From: Hyphomonadaceae bacterium
Lineage (GTDB): Bacteria > Pseudomonadota > Alphaproteobacteria > Caulobacterales > Hyphomonadaceae
Direction: 5' to 3'
Length of the DNA stretch: 64,000 bases
Assembly: GCA_024743315.1 (NCBI GenBank)
Contig: JANSWU010000004.1
Span: forward strand, 124,001 to 188,000
The notes beneath the pieces were generated by a model. The model was not told the DNA's origin, made no database searches, and saw only the letters and a list, made by a program, of their open reading frames with translations. This document shows positions 26,403-35,991 of the stretch, in pieces; the first letter of the stretch is position 1; each line of letters starts with the position of its first letter. The translations under genes were made by a program, and so were the position numbers.

Positions 26403-27284
26403 TTACTCGCCCAGGTGCTGCATGATGACCGAAAAGTCTTTATTCCCGAACCCGTTTTCGGAAAGCTTCTCGTAAACCTCTGTGGCCAAGGTGCCAAACC
26501 GCGTATTGGCGTCTGCAGACTTTGCTGCCCCCGCCGCAAGCCGCAAGTCTTTGAGCATCATGTCAACTGCGAAGCCTGGCTCATAATCGCGATTGGACGG
26601 TGCTGTTGGCACTGGCCCGGGCGCCGGGCAATAACTGGTCATCGACCAGTTCTGTCCGGACGCTTTTGACGAAATGTCGAAAAAGGTCTGGGCATCCAGT
26701 CCCAAGCGTTCCGCCAGATCGAAGGCTTCGCAGGTCGCGATCATGGAAATCCCGAGCAGCATGTTATTGGCAATCTTGGCGACCTGGCCATTGCCGGCAG
26801 CACCAGCATGGACAATCGTCTTGCCCATCGCTTCCAGAATCGGTTTGGCGCGGGCAAATGCTGACTCCGTGCCACCCACCATAAAGGTCAATGTACCGCC
26901 GCTTGCGGCAGCAACACCACCAGAGACGGGTGCATCTGCCATTTCAAAGCCAAGCTCCGCCGCCTTGTTCGATGCGGTGCGCGCATCCTCCACGGCAATC
27001 GTCGAGCAATCGAGAAACAGGGTCCCGGCTTCAGCCTTCGAGGCGACACCATGTGCATCGAAATAGACGCTTAAGACATGCTTTCCAGCGGGCAGCATTG
27101 TCACCACAGCTTCAGCGCCCAATACCGCCTTCGCAATACTCGTGGCAGCAGAAGCGCCGGCTTTTGTCGCCGCCGAAACCGCTTCTGCATTCAGGTCGAA
27201 GGCCGTGACCTGATGCCCGGCTTTAACCAGGTTGGCGCACATCCCGGAGCCCATATTGCCGAGTCCGATAAATGCAATTCGCAT
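26403..27284 (-). CDS. mmsB: 3-hydroxyisobutyrate dehydrogenase
   Basis: MmsB oxidises 3-hydroxyisobutyrate to methylmalonate semialdehyde in valine breakdown. The 293-residue protein has the N-terminal NAD motif IAFIGLGNMGSGMCANL, the substrate signature DAPVSGGVAAASGGTL (about residue 117) and the catalytic lysine region GAAGNGQVAKIANNMLL (about residue 165). GGGAGAAGAGC precedes the ATG. It follows mmsA by 12 bp, so the two form an operon. This is the first clearly non-photosynthetic gene to the right of the cluster. Confidence 0.93.
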   Translation of the reverse strand: MRIAFIGLGNMGSGMCANLVKAGHQVTAFDLNAEAVSAATKAGASAATSIAKAVLGAEAVVTMLPAGKHVLSVYFDAHGVASKAEAGTLFLDCSTIAVEDARTASNKAAELGFEMADAPVSGGVAAASGGTLTFMVGGTESAFARAKPILEAMGKTIVHAGAAGNGQVAKIANNMLLGISMIATCEAFDLAERLGLDAQTFFDISSKASGQNWSMTSYCPAPGPVPTAPSNRDYEPGFAVDMMLKDLRLAAGAAKSADANTRFGTLATEVYEKLSENGFGNKDFSVIMQHLGE

Positions 27285-27296
27285 GCTCTTCTCCCC

Positions 27297-28793
27297 CTAA
27301 CCCATGGTCGGAATGATGAAGGCCTGATCGCCGATATCACCTTCCGGCCAGCGCGAAGTGACGGTTTTGATCTTGGTCCAGAACCGCACGCCTTCCGGGC
27401 CGTGCTGATTGGTGTCGCCGAAGGCCGAGCGTTTCCAGCCGCCAAACGTGTGATAGCTTACCGGCACCGGGATCGGCACATTGATGCCGACCATGCCGAC
27501 ATTGACTTGGCTTGCAAACTCGCGGGCCGCGCGGCCATTCGAGGTAAAGATGGCGACGCCGTTGCCGTATTGGTGATTGCTCGGCAGTGCCGCGGCTTCT
27601 TCCAGTGTTTCCGCCCGCACCACTTGCAGGACGGGCCCGAAGATCTCTTCTTCATAAGACCGCATGCCCGGCTTCACATGATCGAACAGGGACGGCCCGA
27701 TAAAGTAGCCATTCTCATGGCCTTGCAGCGTGTGGCCTCGGCCATCGAGTTTGAGATCGGCGCCTTCATCAACACCCATCTGAATATAGGATTCGACTTT
27801 GGCTTTGTGGGCGGCTGAGACGACCGGTCCATAATGCGCGTCTGGATCGGTCGAGACACCGACTTTCAGACCCCGGGCGGCGTCCATCATCCGCTCGACA
27901 AATGCGTCGCCTGTCTTCTGACCGACCGTGACTGCCACTGGCAGTGCCATGCAGCGCTCACCGGCTGAGCCATAGGCGGCGCCAACTATGTCTTTGACCG
28001 CCTGGTCCATATTCGCATCGGGCAGAATGATGCCATGGTTTTTCGCTCCCCCCATGGCCTGGACACGTTTGCCATGCGCCGTGCCCGTCGCGTACACATA
28101 TTGAGCAATGTCGGAGGAGCCAACAAAACTCACCGCCTTGATGTCGGGATGGGTGAGGATGGCGTCGACTGCGGTCTTGTCGCCGTTGACCATGTTGAGC
28201 ACGCCTTCGGGCGCCCCCGCTTCCAAGAACAACTCGACCATGCGCAGCGGGACGCTCGGGTCTTTCTCGGATGGCTTGAGGATGAACGTGTTGCCGCAAG
28301 CAATCGCCACCGCAAACATCCAACACGGGATCATGGCCGGGAAGTTGAACGGCGTGATCCCGGCCACAACACCAAGCGGCTGACGCATGGAGTAAACATC
28401 GATTCCGGGCCCAGCGCCTTCGCTATACTCGCCCTTTTGCAAATGCGGGATCCCGCAGGCAAATTCAACCACGTCGATGCCGCGCTGCACGTCGCCTTTG
28501 GAGTCGGCGATTACCTTGCCATGCTCGGATGAGAGGAGTTCGGCGAGCTCATCCATATTGGCTTCGAGCAAACGCTTGAATTCGAACATCACCCGCGCCC
28601 GGCGCTGTGGATTGGTCGCTGCCCAGGTCGGTAATGCCGCTTTAGCATTTTCGACGGCGGCCGCCACTTCGGCTTCAGTGGCAAGCGCCACGCGCGCCTG
28701 CACCTCGCCAATATTAGGATTGTAAATATCGCCAAAACGGCCGGACGTTCCAGCCACATGCTTGCCGCCGATGAAGTGTGTCACTTCGCGCAT
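27297..28793 (-). CDS. mmsA: CoA-acylating methylmalonate-semialdehyde dehydrogenase
   Basis: MmsA converts methylmalonate semialdehyde to propionyl-CoA (or malonate semialdehyde to acetyl-CoA) in valine catabolism. The 498-residue aldehyde dehydrogenase has TPFNFPAMIPCWMFA, the nucleotide site FVGSSDIAQYVY, and the catalytic Cys in GSAGERCMALPVAV, which is typical of the MmsA subfamily. AGGAGG lies six bases before the ATG. Propionyl-CoA made here could be used by the carboxylase whose alpha subunit is encoded at 35992-37989. Confidence 0.95.
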   Translation of the reverse strand: MREVTHFIGGKHVAGTSGRFGDIYNPNIGEVQARVALATEAEVAAAVENAKAALPTWAATNPQRRARVMFEFKRLLEANMDELAELLSSEHGKVIADSKGDVQRGIDVVEFACGIPHLQKGEYSEGAGPGIDVYSMRQPLGVVAGITPFNFPAMIPCWMFAVAIACGNTFILKPSEKDPSVPLRMVELFLEAGAPEGVLNMVNGDKTAVDAILTHPDIKAVSFVGSSDIAQYVYATGTAHGKRVQAMGGAKNHGIILPDANMDQAVKDIVGAAYGSAGERCMALPVAVTVGQKTGDAFVERMMDAARGLKVGVSTDPDAHYGPVVSAAHKAKVESYIQMGVDEGADLKLDGRGHTLQGHENGYFIGPSLFDHVKPGMRSYEEEIFGPVLQVVRAETLEEAAALPSNHQYGNGVAIFTSNGRAAREFASQVNVGMVGINVPIPVPVSYHTFGGWKRSAFGDTNQHGPEGVRFWTKIKTVTSRWPEGDIGDQAFIIPTMG

Positions 28794-28915
28794 TGCGGTC
28801 CTCCTGAATTGTTTTGCTTCCCCTTAAGATCAGGAACGAGCGGGGTAAACCATGCGGTCGATTGACAACGTCGGTCTTCGACAAAAATGTGCAACACCCA
28901 GTGCGCTTGCCTGCG

Positions 28916-29287
28916 TCACGCAGAATTCGCGCTGGCCTCGTCAATCGAAACGGACGGGAACAATTTGTGGATCTTCATCACCAGGTTGAGGTCGCCATTG
29001 AAACGCAGCTTGCGGCGATAAAAGGCTTGCGACCCTGTGGTCCGCCCAAGTGCCAAATCTATGAACGTCTCGACCGACATTTTCATCGTCGCGTTCGCGT
29101 TGGTGTGTCCACCCTCCGCAACGGCGCAGGCTTGATCGCGAATCGACAAGGCATATTCGCCACCCCCATCGCCGGATATTTCGAACTGAATGACGGCGTC
29201 CATGGCGCGCGAGGCATTCTTATCCAAACGGCTCGCCATGCCGTGAATGATCTTTCGGACAGTGTCGCGTGTCGTTGTTTCGGACAT
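28916..29287 (-). CDS. SCP2 sterol-binding-domain protein
   Basis: This 123-residue protein is a stand-alone SCP2-like domain, a hydrophobic-ligand carrier fold. The pattern AMDAVIQFEISGDGGGEYALSI, then NATMKMSVETFIDLALGR (the usual D-x-T-hydrophobic stretch), then FYRRKLRFNGDLNLVMKIHKLF, is characteristic. The ligand cannot be told. It is divergent from the methyltransferase-like gene at 29365 and 122 bp upstream of mmsA on the same strand. A weak TTGTCA lies in that gap, with no clear -10. Confidence 0.85.
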   Translation of the reverse strand: MSETTTRDTVRKIIHGMASRLDKNASRAMDAVIQFEISGDGGGEYALSIRDQACAVAEGGHTNANATMKMSVETFIDLALGRTTGSQAFYRRKLRFNGDLNLVMKIHKLFPSVSIDEASANSA

Positions 29288-29364
29288 GCTGGGAGCCTAT
29301 CTCTTTCCACTCTCAATCGTAATTGTAGTTTGACAGCACAGACTGTCCACGCTTCAAACCTGAA

Positions 29365-29976
29365 ATGGCTGAAACGCTTGCGGATATTCGATTTGCAATG
29401 GCGATCATCTTGATTGTGATCCTGCCAGTTGTGACATGCTTCTGGCTGGTCATCCACGGTGCCATCGGCGTCTGGAAACAGCGCCCGAACTGGCAGGCCT
29501 ATACAGCAGCCCTGGTCGCCATCCTGATCACGCTGGCTGCGATCCTGCCGAATTCGAGAACCATTATTGGCGCCGATCTGGGGCATAGCTTGATGCTTTT
29601 TGGCGCGGGTGCGGTGATCTATGTGAGCAGTTTCAGATTGTCCTCCGTGGTTCGGCGACATCTGAGTTTTCGAACTTTTGCCGGCATTCCTGAAGTTGCC
29701 GATGAAGACTCAGAACTGATCGACTCTGGCCCGTTCGAGATCATTCGTCATCCCCGTTATTTGATGGTGACGATCTCCACGCTCGGCTGGGCCATGATGT
29801 GCAATTTTGCTGGCGTTTATCTGGTAAGTCTTTTGTTCCTGGGGGCGCTGCTGCTCATCATTCGGATGGAAGAGCGTGAACTCATCGCTCGGTTTGGCGA
29901 CGCCTACCGTCATTATCAAGACCGGGTCCCGATGCTGGTCCCGGCGCCGAGCAAGCTTGGACGCTTATTTGTCTAG
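29365..29976 (+). CDS. Isoprenylcysteine carboxyl methyltransferase-like membrane protein
   Basis: The 203-residue protein has about five hydrophobic segments and the ICMT/phospholipid-methyltransferase C-terminal signature: GPFEIIRHPRYLM (about residue 124) and EERELIARFGDAYRHYQDRV (about 171-190), which form the SAM site. Bacterial members methylate small or lipid substrates, and the substrate here is unknown. It lies directly before the molybdoenzyme gene and its stop overlaps the likely start of that gene. Confidence 0.82.
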   Translation: MAETLADIRFAMAIILIVILPVVTCFWLVIHGAIGVWKQRPNWQAYTAALVAILITLAAILPNSRTIIGADLGHSLMLFGAGAVIYVSSFRLSSVVRRHLSFRTFAGIPEVADEDSELIDSGPFEIIRHPRYLMVTISTLGWAMMCNFAGVYLVSLLFLGALLLIIRMEERELIARFGDAYRHYQDRVPMLVPAPSKLGRLFV

Positions 29977-32827
29977 TCCCGACCCATCGCCCGGCAAGAT
30001 CACCCTCATCGTCAATGGGGAGACACGGCGAGTCGCGGCAGCTGGATCTGATTTGCTGGTCGATACGCTGCGCGATAAGTTGAATCTGACAGGGGTTCAT
30101 GTCGGCTGCAATTCAGCGCGGTGTGGGGCTTGTCTCATCGAAATCGACGGCGCGCCTGCGAAAGCTTGCACTGTGCTCACAGGTCAGGTTGAGGGGGCCG
30201 AGATTCGAACGGTCGAAGCCCTCGCCCAACAGGATCAACTTGATCCTCTGCAAACCGCGTTCCGCGATGCCCATGCCTTGCAGTGCGGGTTCTGCACGCC
30301 TGGCATGCTGATGGCCGTGCGCACCTTGTTGCAGGACAATCCAAACCCCAGCGAAGCTGAAATACGCCAAGGTTTGAAAGGTAATCTATGTCGCTGCACA
30401 GGCTATCAGACCATCGTTAAAGCGGTGCAAGCCTATGTTTCTGACACAAGCGATGCGACGAACGCGGCAAACCCAGATGCCGGCGCAGTAGGCACATCCC
30501 CGAAACGGGTTGAAGATGCGCGTTTTCTCACCGGGCGTGGTCAGTATTGCGCTGACTTGAACCTGGCGAGTCAGCTTCACGCGGTGTTTGTGCGCTCCGA
30601 GGTTCCGCATGCCAGGATCGTCAAGGTCGAGACCCGCGAAGCCGAGAATATGCCAGACGTCGTCGCGGTGCTGACCGGGAAAGATGTTGCCGCAGACCAA
30701 ATCGGTGAACTCCGATGCGGATGGACTGTCCATTCGCGCGATGGCACGCCCATGCAGGGCGGCGCACGTCCGCTTCTTGCGCACCAAACTGTTCGCTTTG
30801 TCGGCGACGCCTTTGCCGTCGTGCTCGCCGAAAGCGCGGAGGCGGCCCGGCATGCTGCGCGACGTGTACGCCTCAAGCACGAACCCCTGCCACACAACAT
30901 TTCGCCGACGGACGCTTCGACGTCAGAGAGACTGCACGGCGAGGCTGAAAACAATATTTGCTTTGACTGGCAATTCGGAGACGAAACAGGCGTCGAACAG
31001 ATTCTCGCCAATGCCGCACACGTCACCGAAATCGATCTGACCAATAATCGACTCATCCCGAATGCGCTCGAGCCGCGCGCTGCGCTAGCGGATTATCAGC
31101 CTGGTCGCGGATCCTCAGTGTTGTACACAACCAGCCAAAACCCGCACATGGCGCGCAAGGTAATCACCGAGACCCTTGGCTTCATTGACGAACACGAATT
31201 GCGGGTCATCTCTCCGGATCTCGGCGGCGGTTTTGGGTCCAAGATATTCATCTATCCCGAGGAATGTGTTTGCCTCTGGGCCAGCCGCCATATGGGTCGG
31301 CCGGTCAAATGGGTCAGCAGTCGTGAAGAAGCGTTCCTGACCGACGCACATGGCCGCGACCATGTCTCCACCGCCAGGCTTGCCTTGGATGCCGACCACA
31401 ACTTTCTCGCAATGAACGTCGAGACCACGGCCAATCTTGGCGCATATCTGTCGAGCTTTGCGGCGTTCGTGCCGACATTTTTATACGCCACGATGCTGGC
31501 CGGCCCGTATAAGACCGGGACCATTTCGTGCCGCGTGCAAGGCGTCTTCACCAATACGGCACCGGTCGATGCCTATCGCGGTGCTGGGCGCCCGGAAGCG
31601 ACCTATCTTTTGGAAACATTGATTGATCAGGCCGCCCGGGAAATCGGGGTCGATCCTGTCGCTTTGCGGCGAAAGAACTTTATCCGGCCTCACGAGTTTC
31701 CATATCAAACGCCGGTCGCGCTGGAATATGATGTCGGCGACTATGAGGCGCACCTCGATCGAGCGATGGACCTTGCCAGGGTCGACACGTTTCAATCGCG
31801 CCAGAATGAGGCCGCAGCGCAGGGCCGTCTGCGCGGCATTGGCGTCTCTTGTTATGTCGAAGCCTGCGGGATCGCGCCGTCTGCAGTGGCCGGCGCACTC
31901 GGCGCTGATGTCGGATTATGGGAGTCGGCGCTGTTGCGGTTCACGCCGTCTGGCAAATTGCAAGTCTTCACCGGGTCGCACAGTCACGGCCAGGGCCATG
32001 AGACAACCTTTGCACAATTGGTGTCAGATCGATTTTGTCTGCCGCTCAACGAAATTGCTGTCATCCATGGCGACACGGACAAAACTCCGATGGGTATGGG
32101 CACTTACGGATCGCGCTCACTCGCGGTCGGCGGGTCGGCTATTCTGGAAGCGACGGACAAGATCATCGAAAAAGGCAAGCGCATCGCGGCGCATCTCTTG
32201 AACAAAAGCGTAGATAATATCGAGTTCCGTGACGGCCATTTTCACGATGACGCGCGAAATGCCCACGTGCCGCTGCAAGACGTCGTCCACGCCGCTTATG
32301 TACCGCATGACTATCCGTTGGATCTTGAGCCGGGATTGGAAGCCAGCGCGTTTTACGATCCGATCAATTTCACCTACCCGTCCGGCACGCATGTCTGCGA
32401 AGTCGAAATCGACCCCGAAACGGGTCAGATTGACCTTGTTGCCTTCACCGCGGTCGATGATTTTGGCCAAATCATAAACCCGATGATTGTCGACGGTCAG
32501 GTGCAAGGCGGGATCGCGCAGGGCATTGGCCAGGCATTGATGGAAGAGGCCTTATATAATCCGCAGACCGGGCAACCGATCACGCGCTCGTATGCAACCT
32601 ATGCCCTGCCGCGGGCCACGGACCTGGTCGCAATCGAGACGGATACGACGTTTACCGCTTGCCCTTCAAACCCGGTCGGTGCCAAAGGGTGCGGTGAGGC
32701 AGGAGCGATCGGAGCCCCGCCGGCTTTCATGAATGCCGTCGCCTCGGCGCTTGGCGTGCGTATCGATATGCCTGCAACGCCAGAAAAGATCTGGCGTGCT
32801 TGTTTGAAGCGAAACCATGCCGATTAA
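29969..32827 (+). CDS. Xanthine-dehydrogenase-family enzyme with [2Fe-2S] and Mo subunits fused
   Basis: The ~952-residue protein starts with a complete small subunit (about residues 10-160): plant-type ferredoxin cysteines in CNSARCGACLIEIDGAPAKAC, and the second cluster in QCGFCTPGM and GNLCRCTGYQT. A short linker leads into a molybdopterin-binding large subunit (about 175-950) with PKRVEDARFLTGRG, LGGGFGSKIF, AYRGAGRPEA, SHGQGHETTFAQ and KGCGEAGAIGAPPA. In most relatives these are two genes. AYRGAGR, rather than the AYRCSFR loop of true CO dehydrogenase, argues against CO oxidation. No ATG lies near the conserved start; TTG at 29969 overlaps the stop of the preceding gene and is my best guess. 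The FAD subunit follows with an 11-bp overlap. The substrate is unknown. Confidence 0.88.
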   Translation: MSSPDPSPGKITLIVNGETRRVAAAGSDLLVDTLRDKLNLTGVHVGCNSARCGACLIEIDGAPAKACTVLTGQVEGAEIRTVEALAQQDQLDPLQTAFRDAHALQCGFCTPGMLMAVRTLLQDNPNPSEAEIRQGLKGNLCRCTGYQTIVKAVQAYVSDTSDATNAANPDAGAVGTSPKRVEDARFLTGRGQYCADLNLASQLHAVFVRSEVPHARIVKVETREAENMPDVVAVLTGKDVAADQIGELRCGWTVHSRDGTPMQGGARPLLAHQTVRFVGDAFAVVLAESAEAARHAARRVRLKHEPLPHNISPTDASTSERLHGEAENNICFDWQFGDETGVEQILANAAHVTEIDLTNNRLIPNALEPRAALADYQPGRGSSVLYTTSQNPHMARKVITETLGFIDEHELRVISPDLGGGFGSKIFIYPEECVCLWASRHMGRPVKWVSSREEAFLTDAHGRDHVSTARLALDADHNFLAMNVETTANLGAYLSSFAAFVPTFLYATMLAGPYKTGTISCRVQGVFTNTAPVDAYRGAGRPEATYLLETLIDQAAREIGVDPVALRRKNFIRPHEFPYQTPVALEYDVGDYEAHLDRAMDLARVDTFQSRQNEAAAQGRLRGIGVSCYVEACGIAPSAVAGALGADVGLWESALLRFTPSGKLQVFTGSHSHGQGHETTFAQLVSDRFCLPLNEIAVIHGDTDKTPMGMGTYGSRSLAVGGSAILEATDKIIEKGKRIAAHLLNKSVDNIEFRDGHFHDDARNAHVPLQDVVHAAYVPHDYPLDLEPGLEASAFYDPINFTYPSGTHVCEVEIDPETGQIDLVAFTAVDDFGQIINPMIVDGQVQGGIAQGIGQALMEEALYNPQTGQPITRSYATYALPRATDLVAIETDTTFTACPSNPVGAKGCGEAGAIGAPPAFMNAVASALGVRIDMPATPEKIWRACLKRNHAD

Positions 32828-33599
32828 GCCTCAGCTTCTCACGCCCGACACGATCGCGGCTGCACGAGACCTTCTGGCTCAGGACGGTACCGCTGTCCTG
32901 ATTGCTGGCGGACAGTGGCTCACTCCGCAGCTGCGCTCAGGGACGCAAACGCCAGAGCATATTATTTCACTGCACCGTGTGAACGAATTGCGCGGCATTC
33001 GCCAAAAGGACGACAGAGTCGAGATCGGGGCGGCCGAAACCCATCACGCCATCAGCCAATCCCAACTTGTCCAATCCGCCTTGCCCGGGCTCGCCCAAAT
33101 CGCGGCACAGATTGGCGATCCAGCCACCCATCAACGCGGCACGATTGGCGGCGGACTCTGTGCAGCCCCCGGTCAATGCGATTACAGCCTCGCCTTGCTC
33201 GGCCTCGATGCACAAATTACGACCACCCACCGATCTCTGACTGCCGTCGAGTTTCTCGACGCATCCAATCCAAAGACTATCGACCAAGACGAGATCCTTA
33301 TCTCGATCTCTCTTTTTACATCGCCTCGCACCCTGTTCGCGAAAATTCCGCACCCGGCCGCCAATTCTGCCGCAGTAGGTGTGTTCGCAGCCGAACTATC
33401 AGGTGATCGCTGCCGTCTTGCCATCATGGGGGACGGCGTTTGGCCCCAGCGGCTGACAGACATCGAGTCGCGCATGGGCGCGTGGCCGTTTTCAACGGTG
33501 TTTGATTGGCCAGCAGCGCTGGAGCGGGAAAACCCATTCTTCATTAGTCGCCTCAACGCACTGTGGCGACGTGGACAAAAAGACCTCACACCCGATTGA
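32817..33599 (+). CDS. FAD-binding subunit of the molybdenum hydroxylase (CoxM/CutM type)
   Basis: This 260-residue flavoprotein subunit carries the two FAD motifs of the family, AVLIAGGQWLTP (about residue 27) and HQRGTIGGGLCAAPGQCDYS (about residue 104). It would pass electrons from the Fe-S clusters of the fused subunit to an acceptor. Overlap with the preceding gene implies coupled translation and a 1:1 complex. It is shorter at the C-terminus than the typical ~280 residues. Confidence 0.88.
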   Translation: MPIKPQLLTPDTIAAARDLLAQDGTAVLIAGGQWLTPQLRSGTQTPEHIISLHRVNELRGIRQKDDRVEIGAAETHHAISQSQLVQSALPGLAQIAAQIGDPATHQRGTIGGGLCAAPGQCDYSLALLGLDAQITTTHRSLTAVEFLDASNPKTIDQDEILISISLFTSPRTLFAKIPHPAANSAAVGVFAAELSGDRCRLAIMGDGVWPQRLTDIESRMGAWPFSTVFDWPAALERENPFFISRLNALWRRGQKDLTPD

Positions 33600-33631
33600 A
33601 ATCGGGTAATGTCGTTTCAGCCTTGAGAAAA

Positions 33632-33716
33632 TGGTGCGGCCGAGAGGACTCGAACCTCCACGGGTTGCCCCACAGCGACCTCAACGCTGCGCGTCTACCA
33701 GTTCCGCCACGGCCGC
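33632..33716 (-). tRNA. tRNA-Leu (anticodon GAG)
   Basis: The 85-nt minus-strand gene folds as a tRNA with a long variable arm. Its acceptor begins GCGGCCG and pairs with CGGCCGC before ACCA, with the CCA encoded. The D-loop is GGAACTGGTAGAC, the anticodon loop TTGAGGT (GAG) is closed by CGCAGCG/CGCTGTG, and the T-arm is GGAGGTTCGAGTCCTC. It would read CUC and CUU. It lies between the molybdoenzyme operon and lipB with no sign of an attached integrated element. Confidence 0.96.
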
Positions 33717-33791
33717 ACGCCGGGTAGAGCGCGCCATATACGCGGCAGTGCCCCGATTGTGAAGCGAAAAGTCTTCGCTATATGCAGTCCA

Positions 33792-34478
33792 ATGACAGAA
33801 CGTCCGACCGTCCTTTGGGCCGTGAGCCCTGCCCTTGTGGATTATGATGCGGCGCATCAGGCGATGAAGGCTTATGCCCAGGCGATTCGCGAAGACGGCG
33901 CGCCCGAAATGATCTGGCTTCTCGAGCATCCACCGCTTTATACATCAGGCACCAGCGCCAAGCTGGAAGACCTCCGCGATCCGTCTCGATTTCCGGTCTA
34001 TGAGGCCGGTCGCGGCGGTGAATACACCTATCATGGGCCGGGGCAACGCGTCGCCTATGTCATGCTGGACGCCGCCGCACGCGGCCGCGATATCCGCGCT
34101 TTCGTTGCCAATCTTGAACGATGGATCATCGAAGCCTTGAAGCGGTTCAATGTCGATGCCGACACGCGGGATGGCCGGGTCGGTGTGTGGGTCGATCGCA
34201 CCCAGCCAGGCGGTCACCTCCGGGAAGACAAGATCGCCGCGATCGGTATTCGATTGAAACGATGGGTGAGCTTTCACGGTATCAGCCTGAATGTCGAACC
34301 CGATCTCGAGCATTTTACCGGAATCACCCCCTGCGGGATTGATGACCCGCGTTATGGGGTAACCAGCCTTGTCGATCTGGGATTGCCCGTTGATATGGAT
34401 GAAGCTGACGAGGCCTTGAAGCAGGCGTTTGAACGCGTGTTTGAGTCTGAAACGAAGCTGTGTGCGCCGCCGGTCTAA
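33792..34478 (+). CDS. lipB: Octanoyltransferase (lipoate biosynthesis)
   Basis: LipB moves octanoyl from acyl carrier protein to lipoyl domains. The 228-residue protein has [13 protein letters not shown], the signature [20 protein letters not shown], the catalytic Lys in [19 protein letters not shown] and the catalytic Cys in ITPCGIDD. The ATG at 33792 is preferred to an upstream GTG. Its stop overlaps the stop of the convergent DUF805-like gene by 4 bp. Confidence 0.95.
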   Translation: MTERPTVLWAVSPALVDYDAAHQAMKAYAQAIREDGAPEMIWLLEHPPLYTSGTSAKLEDLRDPSRFPVYEAGRGGEYTYHGPGQRVAYVMLDAAARGRDIRAFVANLERWIIEALKRFNVDADTRDGRVGVWVDRTQPGGHLREDKIAAIGIRLKRWVSFHGISLNVEPDLEHFTGITPCGIDDPRYGVTSLVDLGLPVDMDEADEALKQAFERVFESETKLCAPPV

Positions 34479-35308
34479 GCGAAGGGTTGATTTTCGTACG
34501 AGTCAGGATCAGGCGCTTTGCCAAAGTTTGGAACCCGCGCGACCCAGAGCAGGCTCCAGATCATGATCAGGGCATTCAACCCAACGATTGGCATATAAAA
34601 CGCGCTGAGATTGGGGCGTACGATAAACTCTGCTTTGCTCGGTAGCGGGTTTTCGGGACTCGGGCCTTGATTCCATCCGCCGGGAGGCCCGCCGCGGCCT
34701 TGTCCACCACGCTGGCCTCGATTTTCACCTGCGCCTTTTTCGCCATTTTCACGCGCGCGCTCGGCTTCCTCTCTGGCTTTTTCAGCTTCCGCCTGCCTCT
34801 GTCGCTGTTCCTCCAGACGCGCTTCGCGCCAAGCCGCCGGGTCAGCCAAAAATTCAGCGCGTTTTTCATAAAGCTCATCATATTCGACTGCCTTCTGGCT
34901 CACACCGCCCATGAAGGAAACGGCACCGAGGGCAAGCGGCACGAGCACAATCAGAGCCCGTAGTGAGATCTTTCCAGCATGGTTGAGGCGTCTTGTATGA
35001 ATGACGTAAGAGCATAGAGAGGTCACTGCCAAGGTGATGGCGATCAAGTATGAATGAAAGGCCGAGAGCCCGGACGTATCGACTCCGGCGATGCCGATCA
35101 CTGTGATGATCGCTCCGACGCCAAACCACACAAAAACGCCAATGAAGAACAAAGCGGTCCAAGCGCGCGTAAAATGCAGCTTTGGCGACTTACCAGAAGG
35201 ATTGAACAGGGTGTCGAACCACTGCATTTTCGCGGGCAGTTCTTCTTCATTCACAATCCATGGGCGGTTTGGATCCAAGGCGTTCTGGGAGGCGGTGGCG
35301 TCGCTCAT
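34475..35308 (-). CDS. DUF805-like membrane protein with a charged insert
   Basis: The 277-residue protein has four hydrophobic segments: three in the first half (about 50-72, 85-102 and 117-135) and one near the end (about 240-260). The N-terminal [20 protein letters not shown], followed by a helix and [10 protein letters not shown], resembles the DUF805 layout (the invariant R-x-H-D box is altered to RLNHAG). Residues ~150-215 are a cytoplasm-like insert, first Arg/Glu/Lys-rich ([20 protein letters not shown]) and then Gly/Gln/Arg/Pro-rich. Function is unknown. A DUF805 gene lies 97 bp upstream on the same strand. Confidence 0.65.
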   Translation of the reverse strand: MSDATASQNALDPNRPWIVNEEELPAKMQWFDTLFNPSGKSPKLHFTRAWTALFFIGVFVWFGVGAIITVIGIAGVDTSGLSAFHSYLIAITLAVTSLCSYVIHTRRLNHAGKISLRALIVLVPLALGAVSFMGGVSQKAVEYDELYEKRAEFLADPAAWREARLEEQRQRQAEAEKAREEAERARENGEKGAGENRGQRGGQGRGGPPGGWNQGPSPENPLPSKAEFIVRPNLSAFYMPIVGLNALIMIWSLLWVARVPNFGKAPDPDSYENQPFA

Positions 35309-35405
35309 TGCGATTTCGTCCTTTGATGGTGCTCTTCTTGGTTCCGCTTATACACGGATCAAAAACTTTATCAATAAACGATAAGATTTTATCGACAGAC
35401 AAGAA

Positions 35406-35924
35406 TTATTGGAAAGTGTCCGCCGCACTCGTTCCGGGGACCGGCCCATGCTTGTTTTCCCGCGGCTCGGTTTTCAGGTATCCAACCACGACAGCCGCCA
35501 CCGCGTTTGTCAGCACGGTCATGAACAGAGTCAGCGGCAGCAGCTCAGCCGACAATATTTCGGCGCCTTCCGAGAATCCTGCCAAGTCGCCCGCCATCAA
35601 ACGCTCAGTCATTTCTTCCTGAATTTTGAGCTCTTCTTCGCCCATGAACATTGGCGTCAGGATCATACTGACCACCATATTGAAAATCACTGTTCCAAGC
35701 CAAACCGCGAGCACCCACCAGGCGGTCAGACCAGCATCGTGCAGGCGTTTCCCATAGACGCAAATATACGGATAAATCAGCGCATAAGCGAGCAGGCTGA
35801 ACAAGAGTCCCAACATGGCTGAACCAGCGCCAACCAAGACACTTGCCACCGTTAAAACGACCATGCCCTGCCAGAAACGGTTACGGGCGATACGCCCATT
35901 CGGGTTAAACAGCAGATTGACCAT
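35406..35924 (-). CDS. DUF805 family membrane protein
   Basis: This 172-residue protein has the DUF805 hallmarks NLLFNPNGRIARNRFWQG at the N-terminus and the loop YGKRLHDAGLTAWW (RLHDAG), with about four hydrophobic segments. The ATG at 35924 is chosen because AAGGAG (35936-35931) stands six bases upstream; the frame itself opens five codons earlier. Members are inner-membrane proteins without an assigned function. The following gene on this strand is the charged DUF805-like paralogue. Confidence 0.82.
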   Translation of the reverse strand: MVNLLFNPNGRIARNRFWQGMVVLTVASVLVGAGSAMLGLLFSLLAYALIYPYICVYGKRLHDAGLTAWWVLAVWLGTVIFNMVVSMILTPMFMGEEELKIQEEMTERLMAGDLAGFSEGAEILSAELLPLTLFMTVLTNAVAAVVVGYLKTEPRENKHGPVPGTSAADTFQ

Positions 35925-35991
35925 GCCAAGCTCCTTCATCTGAACGCAAGCTAGTCAAATTCGCGCTAGAAACAATTAAAATTGCCGCGCT

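Noticed and set aside
27078-27818. 246-codon plus-strand open frame across mmsB and mmsA
   Set aside because: It spans two real antisense genes and shows no recognisable domain or start signal.
29969-33599. Aerobic CO dehydrogenase
   Set aside because: The Mo subunit has AYRGAGR instead of the AYRCSFR loop of form I CoxL, and the small subunit is fused, so CO oxidation is not supported.
33632-33716. tRNA-Leu as the attachment site of a genomic island
   Set aside because: No integrase, direct repeat of the tRNA 3' end or island-like gene content occurs nearby.
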